Source of the DNA: PSRI01 sp041484195
GTDB lineage: Bacteria > Bacteroidota > Bacteroidia > Chitinophagales > Chitinophagaceae
Direction of reading: 5' to 3'
NCBI GenBank assembly: GCA_041484195.1
Contig: JBGPHC010000006.1
Coordinates: 62,001 to 126,000 of the forward strand
Length of the DNA stretch: 64,000 nt
Made by a program: the position numbers and the translations under genes. Every line of letters begins with the position of its first letter. Within the stretch, counting starts at the first letter, position 1. Of the stretch, positions 1 through 8,546 are shown piece after piece. Below the pieces are notes generated by a model. It was given only the letters and a program-made list of their open reading frames with translations, ran no database searches and had not been told where the DNA came from.

Positions 1-678
1 GGCAAAATCACAAGCATCCGTAAAACTTTCTTTGTCCTTTATGCCGAATCCCACCAATACTGGGTTCCTGAGATGAAGCGATTTCAATCGTTGCAGGTAT
101 TTCTTCACGGATGCGAAGTCCTTATCTTTTCCGGTCGTGGAAGAAGAAGAAACCGCATAAATGAATCCTGTGCTCAACTCATCCAGTTTCCGAATTCTTT
201 TTTCGGATGTTTCCGGCGTCACCAGAAAAATGAAATCCAATCCATATTTCCGGATGATGGCTCCATATTCCATTTCATATTCATATATGGGAAGATCAGG
301 AAGAGTCAATCCGTCAATGCCCAATCCGGCGGCGGTTTTGCAGAATTTTTCGAAGCCGTATTGGAGGACCGGATTCATATATCCCATGAGGAGTACGGGG
401 ATCTCAATCGTCTTCCTGAAGTTCCTGAGCTGGTCGAATAATTTCCGGATCGTCATGCCATTACGGAGTGCCTGCATGCCACTGGATTGAATAACGGGGC
501 CATCAGCCAGCGGATCACTGTATGGCATTCCCAATTCTATGATGTCCGCACCATTGGACTGCAAAGCTTTCATGATAGTCAGAGTACTGTCAAGCCGGGG
601 ATATCCTGCCGTGCAATACACATTGAGTACTCGTTCTTTTTTTTCGGCGAATAATTTCTCTAATCTATTTTGATTCAT
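1..678 (-). CDS. trpA: Tryptophan synthase alpha chain, 3' end cut by window edge
   Basis: The alpha subunit cleaves indole-3-glycerol phosphate to indole and glyceraldehyde-3-phosphate and passes indole to TrpB. I read 226 codons from the ATG at 678. The family is usually 250-270 residues, so roughly the last 30 residues lie beyond the window. The N-terminal barrel is typical: the catalytic glutamate in ADIIELGMPYSDP falls at about residue 48 and the catalytic aspartate in PLADG at about 59, followed by the GPVIQ segment. The final codons in the window read like the late barrel region before the phosphate-binding loop. It is the last visible gene of the trp operon, 83 bp after trpB, and presumably ends the transcript just outside the window. 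Confidence 0.97.
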   Translation of the reverse strand, partial: MNQNRLEKLFAEKKERVLNVYCTAGYPRLDSTLTIMKALQSNGADIIELGMPYSDPLADGPVIQSSGMQALRNGMTIRKLFDQLRNFRKTIEIPVLLMGYMNPVLQYGFEKFCKTAAGLGIDGLTLPDLPIYEYEMEYGAIIRKYGLDFIFLVTPETSEKRIRKLDELSTGFIYAVSSSSTTGKDKDFASVKKYLQRLKSLHLRNPVLVGFGIKDKESFTDACDFA

Positions 679-761
679 AATTTTCATCTTTCATTTCAGG
701 ATATATTCCGGAGCATGATTTTTAATCTATTTCAAATGCTGAATACAAATCATCCGGAATT

Positions 762-1982
762 CTATGTTTGCGGCATCGTTTCCATAGCCTTCATATAGGT
801 TGCAAGATCTTTGTCTCCTCTTCCGCTCAGGCAAAGCACAACTGTATCGTTGGGTTTGAAACGGAGTTGATTCAAAGCTGCCAGCGCATGTGCCGATTCC
901 AGCGCGGGGATGATGCCTTCGAGCCTGGCCAATTCAAAGCCCGCTTCAAGTGCTTCGTAGTCTGTGGCGCTCAAAAATTTCGCACGGCCACTCTTAAACA
1001 AATTGGCATGTAGCGGACCAATGCCCGGATAGTCTAATCCAGCTGAAATACTATGTGGCTCTATAACCTGCCCATCTTCTGTTTGCATGAGCAGGCTCCT
1101 GCTGCCATGCAATATGCCGGGCGTTCCCAATTGAGTGGTGGCCGCGCTTCTTCCGGTTCTCAATCCCATGCCGGCTGCTTCCACGGCTACGAGTTGAACA
1201 CGCTCATCGTCCAGGTAATGGTAAAAAGCCCCGGCCGCATTGCTGCCACCGCCCACACAGGCAATGATATAATCGGGTGATTCCTGCCCCACCTGTTCTT
1301 TCAACTGCCATTTCATTTCTTCACTGATAATGCTCTGAAATCGCGCTACCATATCCGGGTAAGGATGTGGCCCAACGACGCTGCCGATGATATAATGAGT
1401 GTCAACCGGGTGGTTAATCCAATCTCTAATGGCTTCATTGGTGGCGTCTTTCAAAGTCATGCTGCCGCTGGTGGCGGGCACAACAGTTGCGCCCAGCATC
1501 TTCATACGGGCAACATTAGGGGCCTGACGCTCTATATCCTTTTCGCCCATGAAGACAATGCATTCCATATTCATCAGCGCGCATACCGTAGCAGTTGCAA
1601 CTCCATGTTGCCCGGCTCCCGTTTCGGCGATGATCCTTTTTTTGCCAAGCCTCCGGGCGAGTAGTATTTGACCAATCGTATTATTGATCTTGTGCGCGCC
1701 GGTATGGCAAAGATCTTCACGTTTTAGAAAGATGTTTGCCAAATGCTGTTCGCTCAGCCTCCGGGCGAGGTAAAGAGGCGTTGGCCGGCCTACATAATCT
1801 TTCAGGAGACTCTTGAATTCTTCCTGGAATGAAGGCTCATAGATGATCTCCATGTACCTGGTCCGCAATTCCTCTACATTAGGGTAGAGCATTTCCGGAA
1901 TATAGGCTCCGCCGAAATTTCCATAGTAGCCTTTTTCATCCGGCTTTGTAAAAGTCTTTGTATTCGTCATTTCAATGCTCAT
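762..1982 (-). CDS. trpB: Tryptophan synthase beta chain
   Basis: The PLP-dependent beta subunit condenses indole with serine to give tryptophan. It has 406 residues, normal for TrpB1-type enzymes. The N-terminus carries GYYGNFGGAYIPEML. The PLP lysine lies in the HTGAHKINN motif at about residue 98, and the cofactor phosphate loop reads GGGSNAAG in the second half. An internal ATG five codons in (MTNTKT) is an alternative start. It lies 7 bp after the acetyltransferase gene and 83 bp before trpA, within the same minus-strand operon. Nothing suggests damage or transfer. Confidence 0.98.
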   Translation of the reverse strand: MSIEMTNTKTFTKPDEKGYYGNFGGAYIPEMLYPNVEELRTRYMEIIYEPSFQEEFKSLLKDYVGRPTPLYLARRLSEQHLANIFLKREDLCHTGAHKINNTIGQILLARRLGKKRIIAETGAGQHGVATATVCALMNMECIVFMGEKDIERQAPNVARMKMLGATVVPATSGSMTLKDATNEAIRDWINHPVDTHYIIGSVVGPHPYPDMVARFQSIISEEMKWQLKEQVGQESPDYIIACVGGGSNAAGAFYHYLDDERVQLVAVEAAGMGLRTGRSAATTQLGTPGILHGSRSLLMQTEDGQVIEPHSISAGLDYPGIGPLHANLFKSGRAKFLSATDYEALEAGFELARLEGIIPALESAHALAALNQLRFKPNDTVVLCLSGRGDKDLATYMKAMETMPQT

Positions 1983-1989
1983 ATTAGTC

Positions 1990-2538
1990 TCATTCTTCGG
2001 TCGGGGCCGAAGGAGTGTTCATGATCAATTGCAGGAACTTCAGGTCCAACCATCTTCCAAATTTGTATCCAACTTCTTTAAAATGGGCCGATTCCACAAA
2101 GCCAAAACTTTTATGCAATCGCAAACTGGCCTCATTGCCGGCTTCGATGGAAGCGATGATGGTATGCATCTGCAGTTGCCTGCCCGCCTCGATCAGCGGC
2201 AGAAGCAATTTTTTCCCAATGCCCCGGCCCCTCATATCTGCCGCCACATACACCGAATCTTCAACCGAATATTTATACGCCGCCCAATTCCTGAATGGCC
2301 CGATAGAACTCAAACCCAGAATCCGCCCATCTTCTTCCGCCACAAAAACAGGAAAGCCTAATTGCTGCCTGGACCTGAACCAATCACGCCTCATTTCCAA
2401 TGTGTGGGGGCGATATTCAAAAATGGCCGTCGTTCCCAAAATGACTTCATTATATATCAGAAGTATTTGAGGCAGGTCATCTTCCATAGCATACCTGATA
2501 TTCATCATGTCCATTCTTTTTTGAGCAATGCAGTCCAT
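1990..2538 (-). CDS. GNAT N-acetyltransferase inside the trp operon
   Basis: This is a 182-residue single-domain GNAT acyltransferase resembling the phosphinothricin acetyltransferase/MnaT-like branch. The N-terminal RYAMEDDLPQILLIYNEV segment and the acetyl-CoA pyrophosphate loop MRGRGIGKKLL are clear. A C-terminal segment with FGFVESAHFKEVGYKFGRW is typical of that branch, whose members acetylate free amino groups of small amino-acid-like compounds. The ATG overlaps the trpF stop (TGATG), so translation is probably coupled. A later ATG at 2505 (MNIRYAMEDD) fits the domain start better and may be the true start. It sits between trpF and trpB, where no acetyltransferase is needed for tryptophan synthesis. 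Its substrate is unknown; the context suggests something linked to tryptophan or its precursors, but that is only inference. Confidence 0.85.
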   Translation of the reverse strand: MDCIAQKRMDMMNIRYAMEDDLPQILLIYNEVILGTTAIFEYRPHTLEMRRDWFRSRQQLGFPVFVAEEDGRILGLSSIGPFRNWAAYKYSVEDSVYVAADMRGRGIGKKLLLPLIEAGRQLQMHTIIASIEAGNEASLRLHKSFGFVESAHFKEVGYKFGRWLDLKFLQLIMNTPSAPTEE

Positions 2539-3185
2539 CAACCCTCTTCATTTGTATCAAGCGCCTGCATGAATGTTTTCACTTTTTCAAGATCTTTCAC
2601 ACCTGCACTTGTTTCAAAACGGCTGTTGATATCCACCGCAAAAAGCTTTTCTCCATTTTTGCCCCGGCCGAATTCTTTCAGTTTATCTGCATCTTCTAAT
2701 CCAATGCCACCGCTCAGCAGAAAGGGCTTATCAATGTTCACGTCATCCAGAATCCGCCAGTCGAATTTCTTTCCGCTGCCACCGTAATTGGCCCAGTCAG
2801 TGTCGAACAGAAAGACATCGCAGACATTCCCGTATTCCCTTATTTTCCATTCAATATTGTCAGCTTCCTTGATTCGAAACACCTTGATCGTTGGAACCTG
2901 TTCGCTGATCCGCTCGCAAAAACGTGGCGTTTCATCGCCGTGCAACTGAACCATATGCAGGCCATAATTGTGAACATGGTTCATCACTTCGTCGAAGGAT
3001 GCATTTACAAATATGCCCACCTTATTGATCTTCAAGCGCGCTTTCTTCAATTGTTCCCCGGTTATATGCTTCATCACGAAGCGGGGCGATTTGTGATAAA
3101 AATTAAAACCGGCGAATTGAATCCCCATTTCATCCAGGGCGTGCACCTGCTCGATCCGCGTCATGCCGCAAACTTTAATACGCAT
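2538..3185 (-). CDS. trpF: Phosphoribosylanthranilate isomerase
   Basis: TrpF is a single-domain beta/alpha barrel that isomerises N-(5'-phosphoribosyl)anthranilate to CdRP, the third step of the pathway. The protein has 215 residues. It opens with MRIKVCGMTR, whose cysteine is the usual general base, and carries QLHGDE in the middle and the FLLSGGIG and VDINSRFE phosphate-binding segments near the end. The ATG overlaps the trpC stop as TAATG, sharing one base, and the gene's own TGA overlaps the next ATG as TGATG. Both arrangements point to translational coupling along the operon. Confidence 0.97.
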   Translation of the reverse strand: MRIKVCGMTRIEQVHALDEMGIQFAGFNFYHKSPRFVMKHITGEQLKKARLKINKVGIFVNASFDEVMNHVHNYGLHMVQLHGDETPRFCERISEQVPTIKVFRIKEADNIEWKIREYGNVCDVFLFDTDWANYGGSGKKFDWRILDDVNIDKPFLLSGGIGLEDADKLKEFGRGKNGEKLFAVDINSRFETSAGVKDLEKVKTFMQALDTNEEG

Positions 3186-3973
3186 TATTCTACGGGTTTA
3201 AGTTGCTGAACAAAACGGGCAAATGCAACCGAAGGGTCGGGCTGTTTCATGAAATATTCTCCCATGAGGAAGCCCTTGTATCCAAATTCCTTTAATCGTT
3301 GAATGGCAGCAATTTGATTGATCCCGCTTTCAGAGATCCTGATTTTATCGGAGGGGATCTTTTCACTTAACCGGACAGAAGTTTCAATATCAACTTCGAA
3401 ATTCCTGAGATCCCGATTGTTTACGCCCACCAAATCTACGTCATCACAAATATGTTCCAATTCGTCTTCCTGGTGAATTTCCAACAGAATTTCCATACCC
3501 AGACTCTTTGCCGCCGCAGCCAGCTCTTTTACCCGGGAAGGGGTCAGGCACGCGGCGATCAACAGGATCACATCGGCACCCATGGACCTGGCTTCCACCA
3601 CCTGGTATTCATCAATCATAAAATCCTTACGCAGGATGGGAATCTGGTTTTGCCTGGCTTGCAGAAGGTCTCCGGAACTTCCTCCAAAAAAATATTCGTC
3701 AGTCAACACCGATAAACCCGAAGCACCCAGGCGGGTATATGCCGAAGTGATTTCTGCCGGGCTTACCTTGTCATTAATAATTCCCCTGGAAGGTGATTTT
3801 CTCTTGAATTCGGCAATGATCCCGGTCCTGCTCTCATCCAAAATGGATTTTTTGAGTGATAAGGTCTCCCTTGAAAAATTTTCAAAACTTTCCAAATCGA
3901 CAATACTCCTTGATTTCCTGTGAAGCATTATCTCCGATTTTTTATGTTCAATGATGGTATCGAGTATATTCAT
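3185..3973 (-). CDS. trpC: Indole-3-glycerol phosphate synthase
   Basis: TrpC closes the indole ring, converting CdRP to indole-3-glycerol phosphate. The 262-residue protein is a monofunctional beta/alpha barrel (trpF is a separate gene). Conserved motifs include EFKRKSPSRG at about residues 55-64, with the catalytic lysine, then ILRKDFMIDEYQV, GVNNRDL and the SESGI loop near the C-terminus. It is the fourth structural gene of the operon, 45 bp after trpD, and overlaps trpF by one base. Confidence 0.98.
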   Translation of the reverse strand: MNILDTIIEHKKSEIMLHRKSRSIVDLESFENFSRETLSLKKSILDESRTGIIAEFKRKSPSRGIINDKVSPAEITSAYTRLGASGLSVLTDEYFFGGSSGDLLQARQNQIPILRKDFMIDEYQVVEARSMGADVILLIAACLTPSRVKELAAAAKSLGMEILLEIHQEDELEHICDDVDLVGVNNRDLRNFEVDIETSVRLSEKIPSDKIRISESGINQIAAIQRLKEFGYKGFLMGEYFMKQPDPSVAFARFVQQLKPVE

Positions 3974-4018
3974 CCTATTAGCTTACTGATCCCGCGCTTC
4001 TGATCACGCGGAACCCTG

Positions 4019-5014
4019 TCAGGCATTGATTTCAATTAATTTATTCAGTGTCTTCAGTGCATTACTGCTTTCCAGGCTTTCAACCGCGCTATAGTAGGCA
4101 TCGTCATAAGTCTTGAATCCACCGGCTCCGTGCAATGCCATTGCCGCATTGGCAAGCACTACGGCATTTTGCGCCCAGGTACCTTCTCCCCTGAGTATCC
4201 TCAAAAAAATCTTCGCCGATTCTTCCACGGTATTACCTCCATAAATATCACCAGGCTCCACCGTCCGCTTTCCCAATTGCTCGGGCGTCATCACGCGCTC
4301 ACCCTCATGGGTGATCACTTTGGTGTCATTGGTCAGAGATATCTCGTCATATCCATCCACTGAATGAATGATGGTGAATGCCCTTCCCGTATCCTGGAGG
4401 AGATAATTGTAGATCCTGGCCATCTCCAGATTGTACACTCCCACCAATTGAAATGAAGGAGCGGCGGGATTGACCATCGGGCCCAGCATGTTGAAGAATG
4501 TCCGCAGACCCAAATTCTTGCGGATAGGGCCAACCGCTTTCAGGGCAGGATGAAACAGGGGTGCATGGAGGAAGCAGATATTCGCCTCATCCACTTCCTG
4601 TCTTAGGCGAGATACATCATTCCTGAATTTGTAACCCAACTGCTCCATTACATTGGAAGCGCCACTGATGGATGAGGCGCCATAGTTACCGTGCTTGGCC
4701 ACTTTATGCCCCGATCCAGCCACGATAAAACAGGAAAGCGTTGAAATGTTGAAGGTATTCTTTCCATCTCCTCCCGTACCCACGATATCTGTCACCTGCA
4801 AGCCATCGAAGTTGACAGGAACACAGAGTTCCAGCAAAGCATCCCTGAAACCCTGCAATTCATCAATCGTGATGCTCCGCATAAGGTACACCGTTATAAA
4901 TGAGGCCACTTCGCTGTCGTTGTACTGGCCTCTCGATATATTCACCAATACTTCCCGGGCCTGTTCCCGTGAAAGCGTCTTATGCTCGAATAAGTATTGC
5001 AATATTTTTTTCAT
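4019..5014 (-). CDS. trpD: Anthranilate phosphoribosyltransferase
   Basis: TrpD transfers the phosphoribosyl group from PRPP to anthranilate. The protein has 331 residues, the standard length without a TrpG fusion. The N-terminal helical domain is followed by the diagnostic PRPP/Mg loop GTGGDGKNTFNIST near residue 80, then the KHGNYGASS segment and the LGPMVNPA motif. It is 66 bp downstream of trpG and 45 bp upstream of trpC. Gene order and spacing are normal for a Bacteroidota trp operon. Confidence 0.98.
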   Translation of the reverse strand: MKKILQYLFEHKTLSREQAREVLVNISRGQYNDSEVASFITVYLMRSITIDELQGFRDALLELCVPVNFDGLQVTDIVGTGGDGKNTFNISTLSCFIVAGSGHKVAKHGNYGASSISGASNVMEQLGYKFRNDVSRLRQEVDEANICFLHAPLFHPALKAVGPIRKNLGLRTFFNMLGPMVNPAAPSFQLVGVYNLEMARIYNYLLQDTGRAFTIIHSVDGYDEISLTNDTKVITHEGERVMTPEQLGKRTVEPGDIYGGNTVEESAKIFLRILRGEGTWAQNAVVLANAAMALHGAGGFKTYDDAYYSAVESLESSNALKTLNKLIEINA

Positions 5015-5080
5015 ACCCGCTTTTTCAATTCAATTAAAATTACCGGATCGCATTTTCATGGGGATTTATGCATTCCCAAA

Positions 5081-5662
5081 TCAATTGGCAAGCCAGTTGC
5101 GCATGATATCTTCTCCTCTTGGCGTAAGAACACTCTCCGGATGAAACTGCACTCCTGTCAAATCATATTCCCGATGTTGCAATGCCATGATATAGCCGTT
5201 TTCATCCCGGGCAGTTATCTCCAATTCCGCAGGGAAATCTTTATCGTCCACAATCCAGCTATGATAGCGGCCTACTTCGAGGGTATCGGGTAATCCCTTA
5301 AATAAATCATTTCCATGCGATCCGTTTCTGGCCAGGATATGAACAGGCGCGGCTATACCATGAAATACCCTGCTCAGATTCACCAGCCTGCCCCCGAAAG
5401 CTTCGCCAATGGCCTGGTGACCCAGACAAACCCCCAGAATGGATTTTTTTGCCGCATATTTCTTTATCAGGGGCAGAAGCAGGCCTGCTTCCTTAGGCAG
5501 ACCGGGGCCGGGTGATAAAATGATCTTGTCATATTCTTCCACCTTTTCCAGCGCGATCTGGTCATTGCGATAAACATCTACCTGGCCATGAGTGATTTTC
5601 TGCACCAGGTGAACCAGGTTGTAGGTGAAAGAATCATAATTATCGAATACCAGTATTTTCAT
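5081..5662 (-). CDS. trpG: Anthranilate synthase component II (glutamine amidotransferase)
   Basis: TrpG supplies ammonia from glutamine to TrpE. I place the start at the ATG at 5662 (MKILVFDNYDSFTYNL), giving 193 residues. An upstream in-frame extension to 5707 lacks similarity to the family. The oxyanion loop PGPG is at residues 51-54, the nucleophilic cysteine is in GVCLGHQAIGE at Cys79, and the catalytic His-Glu pair is in VQFHPES near the end. The same subunit family can also serve PabB, but the position between trpE and trpD argues for anthranilate synthesis. Confidence 0.96.
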   Translation of the reverse strand: MKILVFDNYDSFTYNLVHLVQKITHGQVDVYRNDQIALEKVEEYDKIILSPGPGLPKEAGLLLPLIKKYAAKKSILGVCLGHQAIGEAFGGRLVNLSRVFHGIAAPVHILARNGSHGNDLFKGLPDTLEVGRYHSWIVDDKDFPAELEITARDENGYIMALQHREYDLTGVQFHPESVLTPRGEDIMRNWLAN

Positions 5663-5757
5663 ATTAATAATCTTAATCTTCGCAGTTTCAATTGTGTAAA
5701 AATCCAATCAACTCTTATCAGGACCCTAACGACATAGCCCGAAAATTTCCAGGACCA

Positions 5758-7194
5758 TCATATATGTTCAGCCAGTTCCACCGCTTTTTTCAATGCGTTC
5801 AATTTATTATTAACTTCTTCCAATTCATTCCTGGGTTTGGAAGCAGACACTATGCCGGCTCCTGCCTGGGAATAAAGAGTATTACCCCTGCTGAGGAAGG
5901 TGCGGATCATGATGGCCTGATTACAGCTTCCGTCAAAGCCCATGAAACCTATGCAGCCTCCATAATAGCTTCTCGGTGTTGGTTCATAGGCGTCGATTAA
6001 TTCCATGGCCTTAAATTTTGGCGCGCCGCTCAATGTTCCTGCCGGGAAACTGGCAGCCAGCAATGCAAAAGGATTCGTTCCAGGTTTAACCTTTCCGGTG
6101 ACTTCACTCACCAGGTGGATCACATGAGAATAATATTGCACCTCACGGTAATGGGTCACTGTAACATCTTCGCACAAACGGCTCAGGTCGTTCCGGGCGA
6201 GGTCAACCAGCATTACGTGTTCGGCATTCTCCTTCGCGTCTTTCAGGAGCTTAGCCGCCATCTCCTGGTCCAACTGATCATTCCCCGAACGCTTGAAAGT
6301 ACCCGCGATAGGATGTACTATCGCCCTTCCATTTTGAATGATGAGCTGACTTTCTGGTGAAGATCCAATCAGTTTGTAATCGCCATAGTCAAAATAAAAA
6401 AGGTACGGAGATGGGTTGATATTACGCAAGGCGCGGTACACATTGAATTCGTCGCCCGCGAATCCCTGCTCAAATCTGCGGCTCAAGACAATCTGGAATA
6501 CATCGCCCCTGAAACAACTCTCTATTCCCTTTTCCACCATGCGCATATAGTCCTCATCCGTCATATTGCTGCGTTCATCACCCCTGCTTCGGAAAGGGAA
6601 GCTGGGGACGTCCTTGTTCCTGATCAGGGATTCCACCATCTGCAATTCGCTTTCCAGTCCGGCTATTTCATTTTCGCAGAGATACATCTCATCCTTAAAA
6701 TGATTGATTGCTATAACGTATTGGTACAGGCGATAACGCATCAGGGGAATGGGTACCTGGCTGGCTGTTGCGGGATGGCCATCGGATGAGGAGGATTTCA
6801 GCCGGATCGTATCAAAAAACTGCACCGCGTCAAATGTGCTATATCCATAGAGCCCCTGAACGCTGCTCACGATCCTGTCATCCGTCGGCTGCTGATCGAA
6901 TTTTTGCATGAAATCCCAAAGCATGGCGGGCACTTCCGACGCATTCTTCACAGGGACTCTTTCTGGTCTTTGTCCCGGTAATTTGAATTCCACCGAGCGG
7001 TAGTCAGAAATTTCCATCCCGGCTATGGCATGGATACCAATGAATGAAAAACTGTTTTCAGCCGAATGATAATCCGCACTCTCCAGCAGAATGGTATCCC
7101 TGAAACGGTCTCTTAACCTCAGGTAAATTCCCACGGGCGTAAAAACATCCGATAAAAGCTTCTTATACCTGGTATTTATGACGATTTTTTTCAT
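5758..7194 (-). CDS. trpE: Anthranilate synthase component I
   Basis: TrpE converts chorismate to anthranilate and is the committed step of the pathway. The protein has 478 residues and the full chorismate-binding domain, with GDVFQIVLSRRF, PIAGTFKRS, DLARNDLSR and the FPAGTLSGAPK segment. An LLES motif at about residues 36-39 corresponds to the tryptophan-binding element of feedback-inhibited TrpE enzymes, so allosteric control by tryptophan is likely. It is the first structural gene, 48 bp downstream of a terminator that ends an attenuator leader with three Trp codons. Control should therefore act both on transcription and on enzyme activity. Confidence 0.97.
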   Translation of the reverse strand: MKKIVINTRYKKLLSDVFTPVGIYLRLRDRFRDTILLESADYHSAENSFSFIGIHAIAGMEISDYRSVEFKLPGQRPERVPVKNASEVPAMLWDFMQKFDQQPTDDRIVSSVQGLYGYSTFDAVQFFDTIRLKSSSSDGHPATASQVPIPLMRYRLYQYVIAINHFKDEMYLCENEIAGLESELQMVESLIRNKDVPSFPFRSRGDERSNMTDEDYMRMVEKGIESCFRGDVFQIVLSRRFEQGFAGDEFNVYRALRNINPSPYLFYFDYGDYKLIGSSPESQLIIQNGRAIVHPIAGTFKRSGNDQLDQEMAAKLLKDAKENAEHVMLVDLARNDLSRLCEDVTVTHYREVQYYSHVIHLVSEVTGKVKPGTNPFALLAASFPAGTLSGAPKFKAMELIDAYEPTPRSYYGGCIGFMGFDGSCNQAIMIRTFLSRGNTLYSQAGAGIVSASKPRNELEEVNNKLNALKKAVELAEHI

Positions 7195-7241
7195 TTCAAT
7201 AGTGTTTCTGAATTTCCGTTCCTGCCCGGGTTTGGATCAAT

Positions 7242-7268
7242 AAAAAAGCCCCGGATATAACCGGGGCC
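7242..7268 (-). terminator. trp attenuator terminator hairpin
   Basis: On the minus strand GCCCCGG (7267-7261) pairs with CCGGGGC (7254-7248) around a six-base loop. Six T residues (7247-7242) follow immediately, a textbook intrinsic terminator lying between the leader ORF and trpE. Its 5' arm GGCCCCG can instead pair with CGGGGCT in codons 18-20 of the leader ORF (7314-7308): six Watson-Crick pairs plus one wobble. That would prevent terminator formation. Confidence 0.93.
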
Positions 7269-7302
7269 AGAATATGTTTATATTACAAACACAATAGCAG
7301 CG

Positions 7303-7365
7303 TTACAAGCCCCGTAGAGAGTTTGTATGCCACCACCAATGATTGTTGATAAGAATTTTTTTCAT
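7303..7365 (-). CDS. trpL: trp operon leader peptide with three tandem Trp codons
   Basis: This is a 20-codon ORF, ATG at 7365-7363 to TAA at 7305-7303. Codons 10-12 are TGG TGG TGG, and the surrounding residues are His on either side (HWWWH). It lies 108 bp upstream of trpE, directly before the terminator. A ribosome waiting for charged tRNA-Trp at codons 10-12 leaves codons 18-20 exposed. Those bases (CGGGGCT) can then bind the terminator's 5' arm and allow read-through. A ribosome that reaches the stop codon covers them, and the terminator forms. This is the classical logic of transcription attenuation. The peptide itself probably has no function. Confidence 0.92.
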   Translation of the reverse strand: MKKILINNHWWWHTNSLRGL

Positions 7366-7372
7366 TGCCGTA

Positions 7373-7403
7373 CAAATATGAGTTCTTTTTTGAAAAAAAC
7401 CAA
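7373..7403 (-). promoter_or_regulatory. Predicted promoter of the trp operon
   Basis: On the minus strand CATATTTG (7380-7373) matches the Bacteroidota -7 consensus TAnnTTTG in all but the first base, and TTGG (7403-7400) lies 19 nt upstream as a -33 element. Only seven bases separate the box from the leader ATG. The transcript would therefore begin almost at the start codon of the leader ORF. Confidence 0.65.
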
Positions 7404-7436
7404 TTTTTGGTTTACTTTTTCTCCAAGATTCTATTT

Positions 7437-8546
7437 ATGACTGCCAATACCCCCTCGAATTTCATCCAACAGCGTCTCTTATCTCTTGATTTCATGCGTG
7501 GTTTCATAATGGTCTTGCTGGCCCTGGAAAGCACGGGCCTATATGAACACCTCTTTGACGTGACCAATGGAACCATCCTGCATGGCTTCTTTCAGCAATT
7601 CTTTCACCATCCCTGGAATGGGCTGAGGTTCTGGGACCTGATCCAGCCGGGCTTCATGTTCATGGCCGGAACCGCCATGGCACTCTCTCTCCATAAACAG
7701 GAACAGAAGGGAGTTCCCTGGTCTGTATCCTTCAAAAAAATCCTGAGACGCTGCGGATGGCTTTTTTTCTGGGGCGTGCTGGACTATGCGGTAAGGCCAC
7801 ACGGACTGTCTTTTGAACTTTGGGATGTGCTGACCCAATTGTCCTTCACCACCCTGGTCGCCTTTTTGATATTCCGATGGAGCTCAACAAAACAAATATT
7901 TTTCTGCATCGGACTCCTGCTCCTGACCGAAATTTTGTACCGGTTTACCCATGTCGCCGGTTTTGATCAGCCATTCACCGACCAGCATAATTTTGGAAAT
8001 TATGTGGACCTCCTACTCATGAATAAGATCAATCACGACGGATGGGTTGCCATCAATTGCATTCCTACGGCCGTACATACAATTGCCGGAGCCCTGGCTG
8101 GCAAATTATTGCTGGGTCATTCCCATAAAATCAGGACCCTGTTGCTCTGGGCCGGGATTTGCCTCTTGCTGGGATTCGGGTTGGATTGGTTGAATATAAC
8201 ACCCATCATCAAACGAATTGCCACAAGTTCCTTTACGCTGGCCTCCCTGGGATGGTGCCTCATTGGCCTTGCATTTTGCTATTGGTGGATTGATATCCTG
8301 ACTCATAAGAAATACCTGAAATTTTTCACCATCGTCGGCATGAACTCGATATTCATCTATCTGTTCTTTGAGATTGTGGGCAGCCGGTGGTTCAACCATT
8401 ATGTGGCACAGGTATCCAATGGCCTGATGGCTATGATCAGTACGCCGGAAGCTCTGAGCCTGATCATTAGCTCCCTATGCATTTTCGCATTGGAATGGAG
8501 TCTCTGCTATTACCTGTACAGGAAGAGAATTTTTTTCCGGGTATGA
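7437..8546 (+). CDS. Multi-pass membrane protein of the DUF5009/NagX (HGSNAT-like) family
   Basis: This is a 369-residue polytopic membrane protein with about ten hydrophobic segments. The N-terminus reads QRLLSLDFMRGFIM, the signature of the COG4299 family related to heparan-alpha-glucosaminide N-acetyltransferase. WDLIQPGFMFMAGTAMALS is another family hallmark. Family members are thought to transfer acetyl groups to sugars across the membrane, but the substrate here is unknown. I chose the ATG at 7437; an upstream in-frame extension would run through the trp promoter. The stop overlaps the next gene's ATG (ATGA), so the two form an operon, divergent from trp. Confidence 0.8.
   Translation: MTANTPSNFIQQRLLSLDFMRGFIMVLLALESTGLYEHLFDVTNGTILHGFFQQFFHHPWNGLRFWDLIQPGFMFMAGTAMALSLHKQEQKGVPWSVSFKKILRRCGWLFFWGVLDYAVRPHGLSFELWDVLTQLSFTTLVAFLIFRWSSTKQIFFCIGLLLLTEILYRFTHVAGFDQPFTDQHNFGNYVDLLLMNKINHDGWVAINCIPTAVHTIAGALAGKLLLGHSHKIRTLLLWAGICLLLGFGLDWLNITPIIKRIATSSFTLASLGWCLIGLAFCYWWIDILTHKKYLKFFTIVGMNSIFIYLFFEIVGSRWFNHYVAQVSNGLMAMISTPEALSLIISSLCIFALEWSLCYYLYRKRIFFRV

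Noticed and set aside
73..490. Two overlapping plus-strand open frames opposite trpA
   Set aside because: They are antisense shadows of a clearly conserved gene and have no recognisable protein features.
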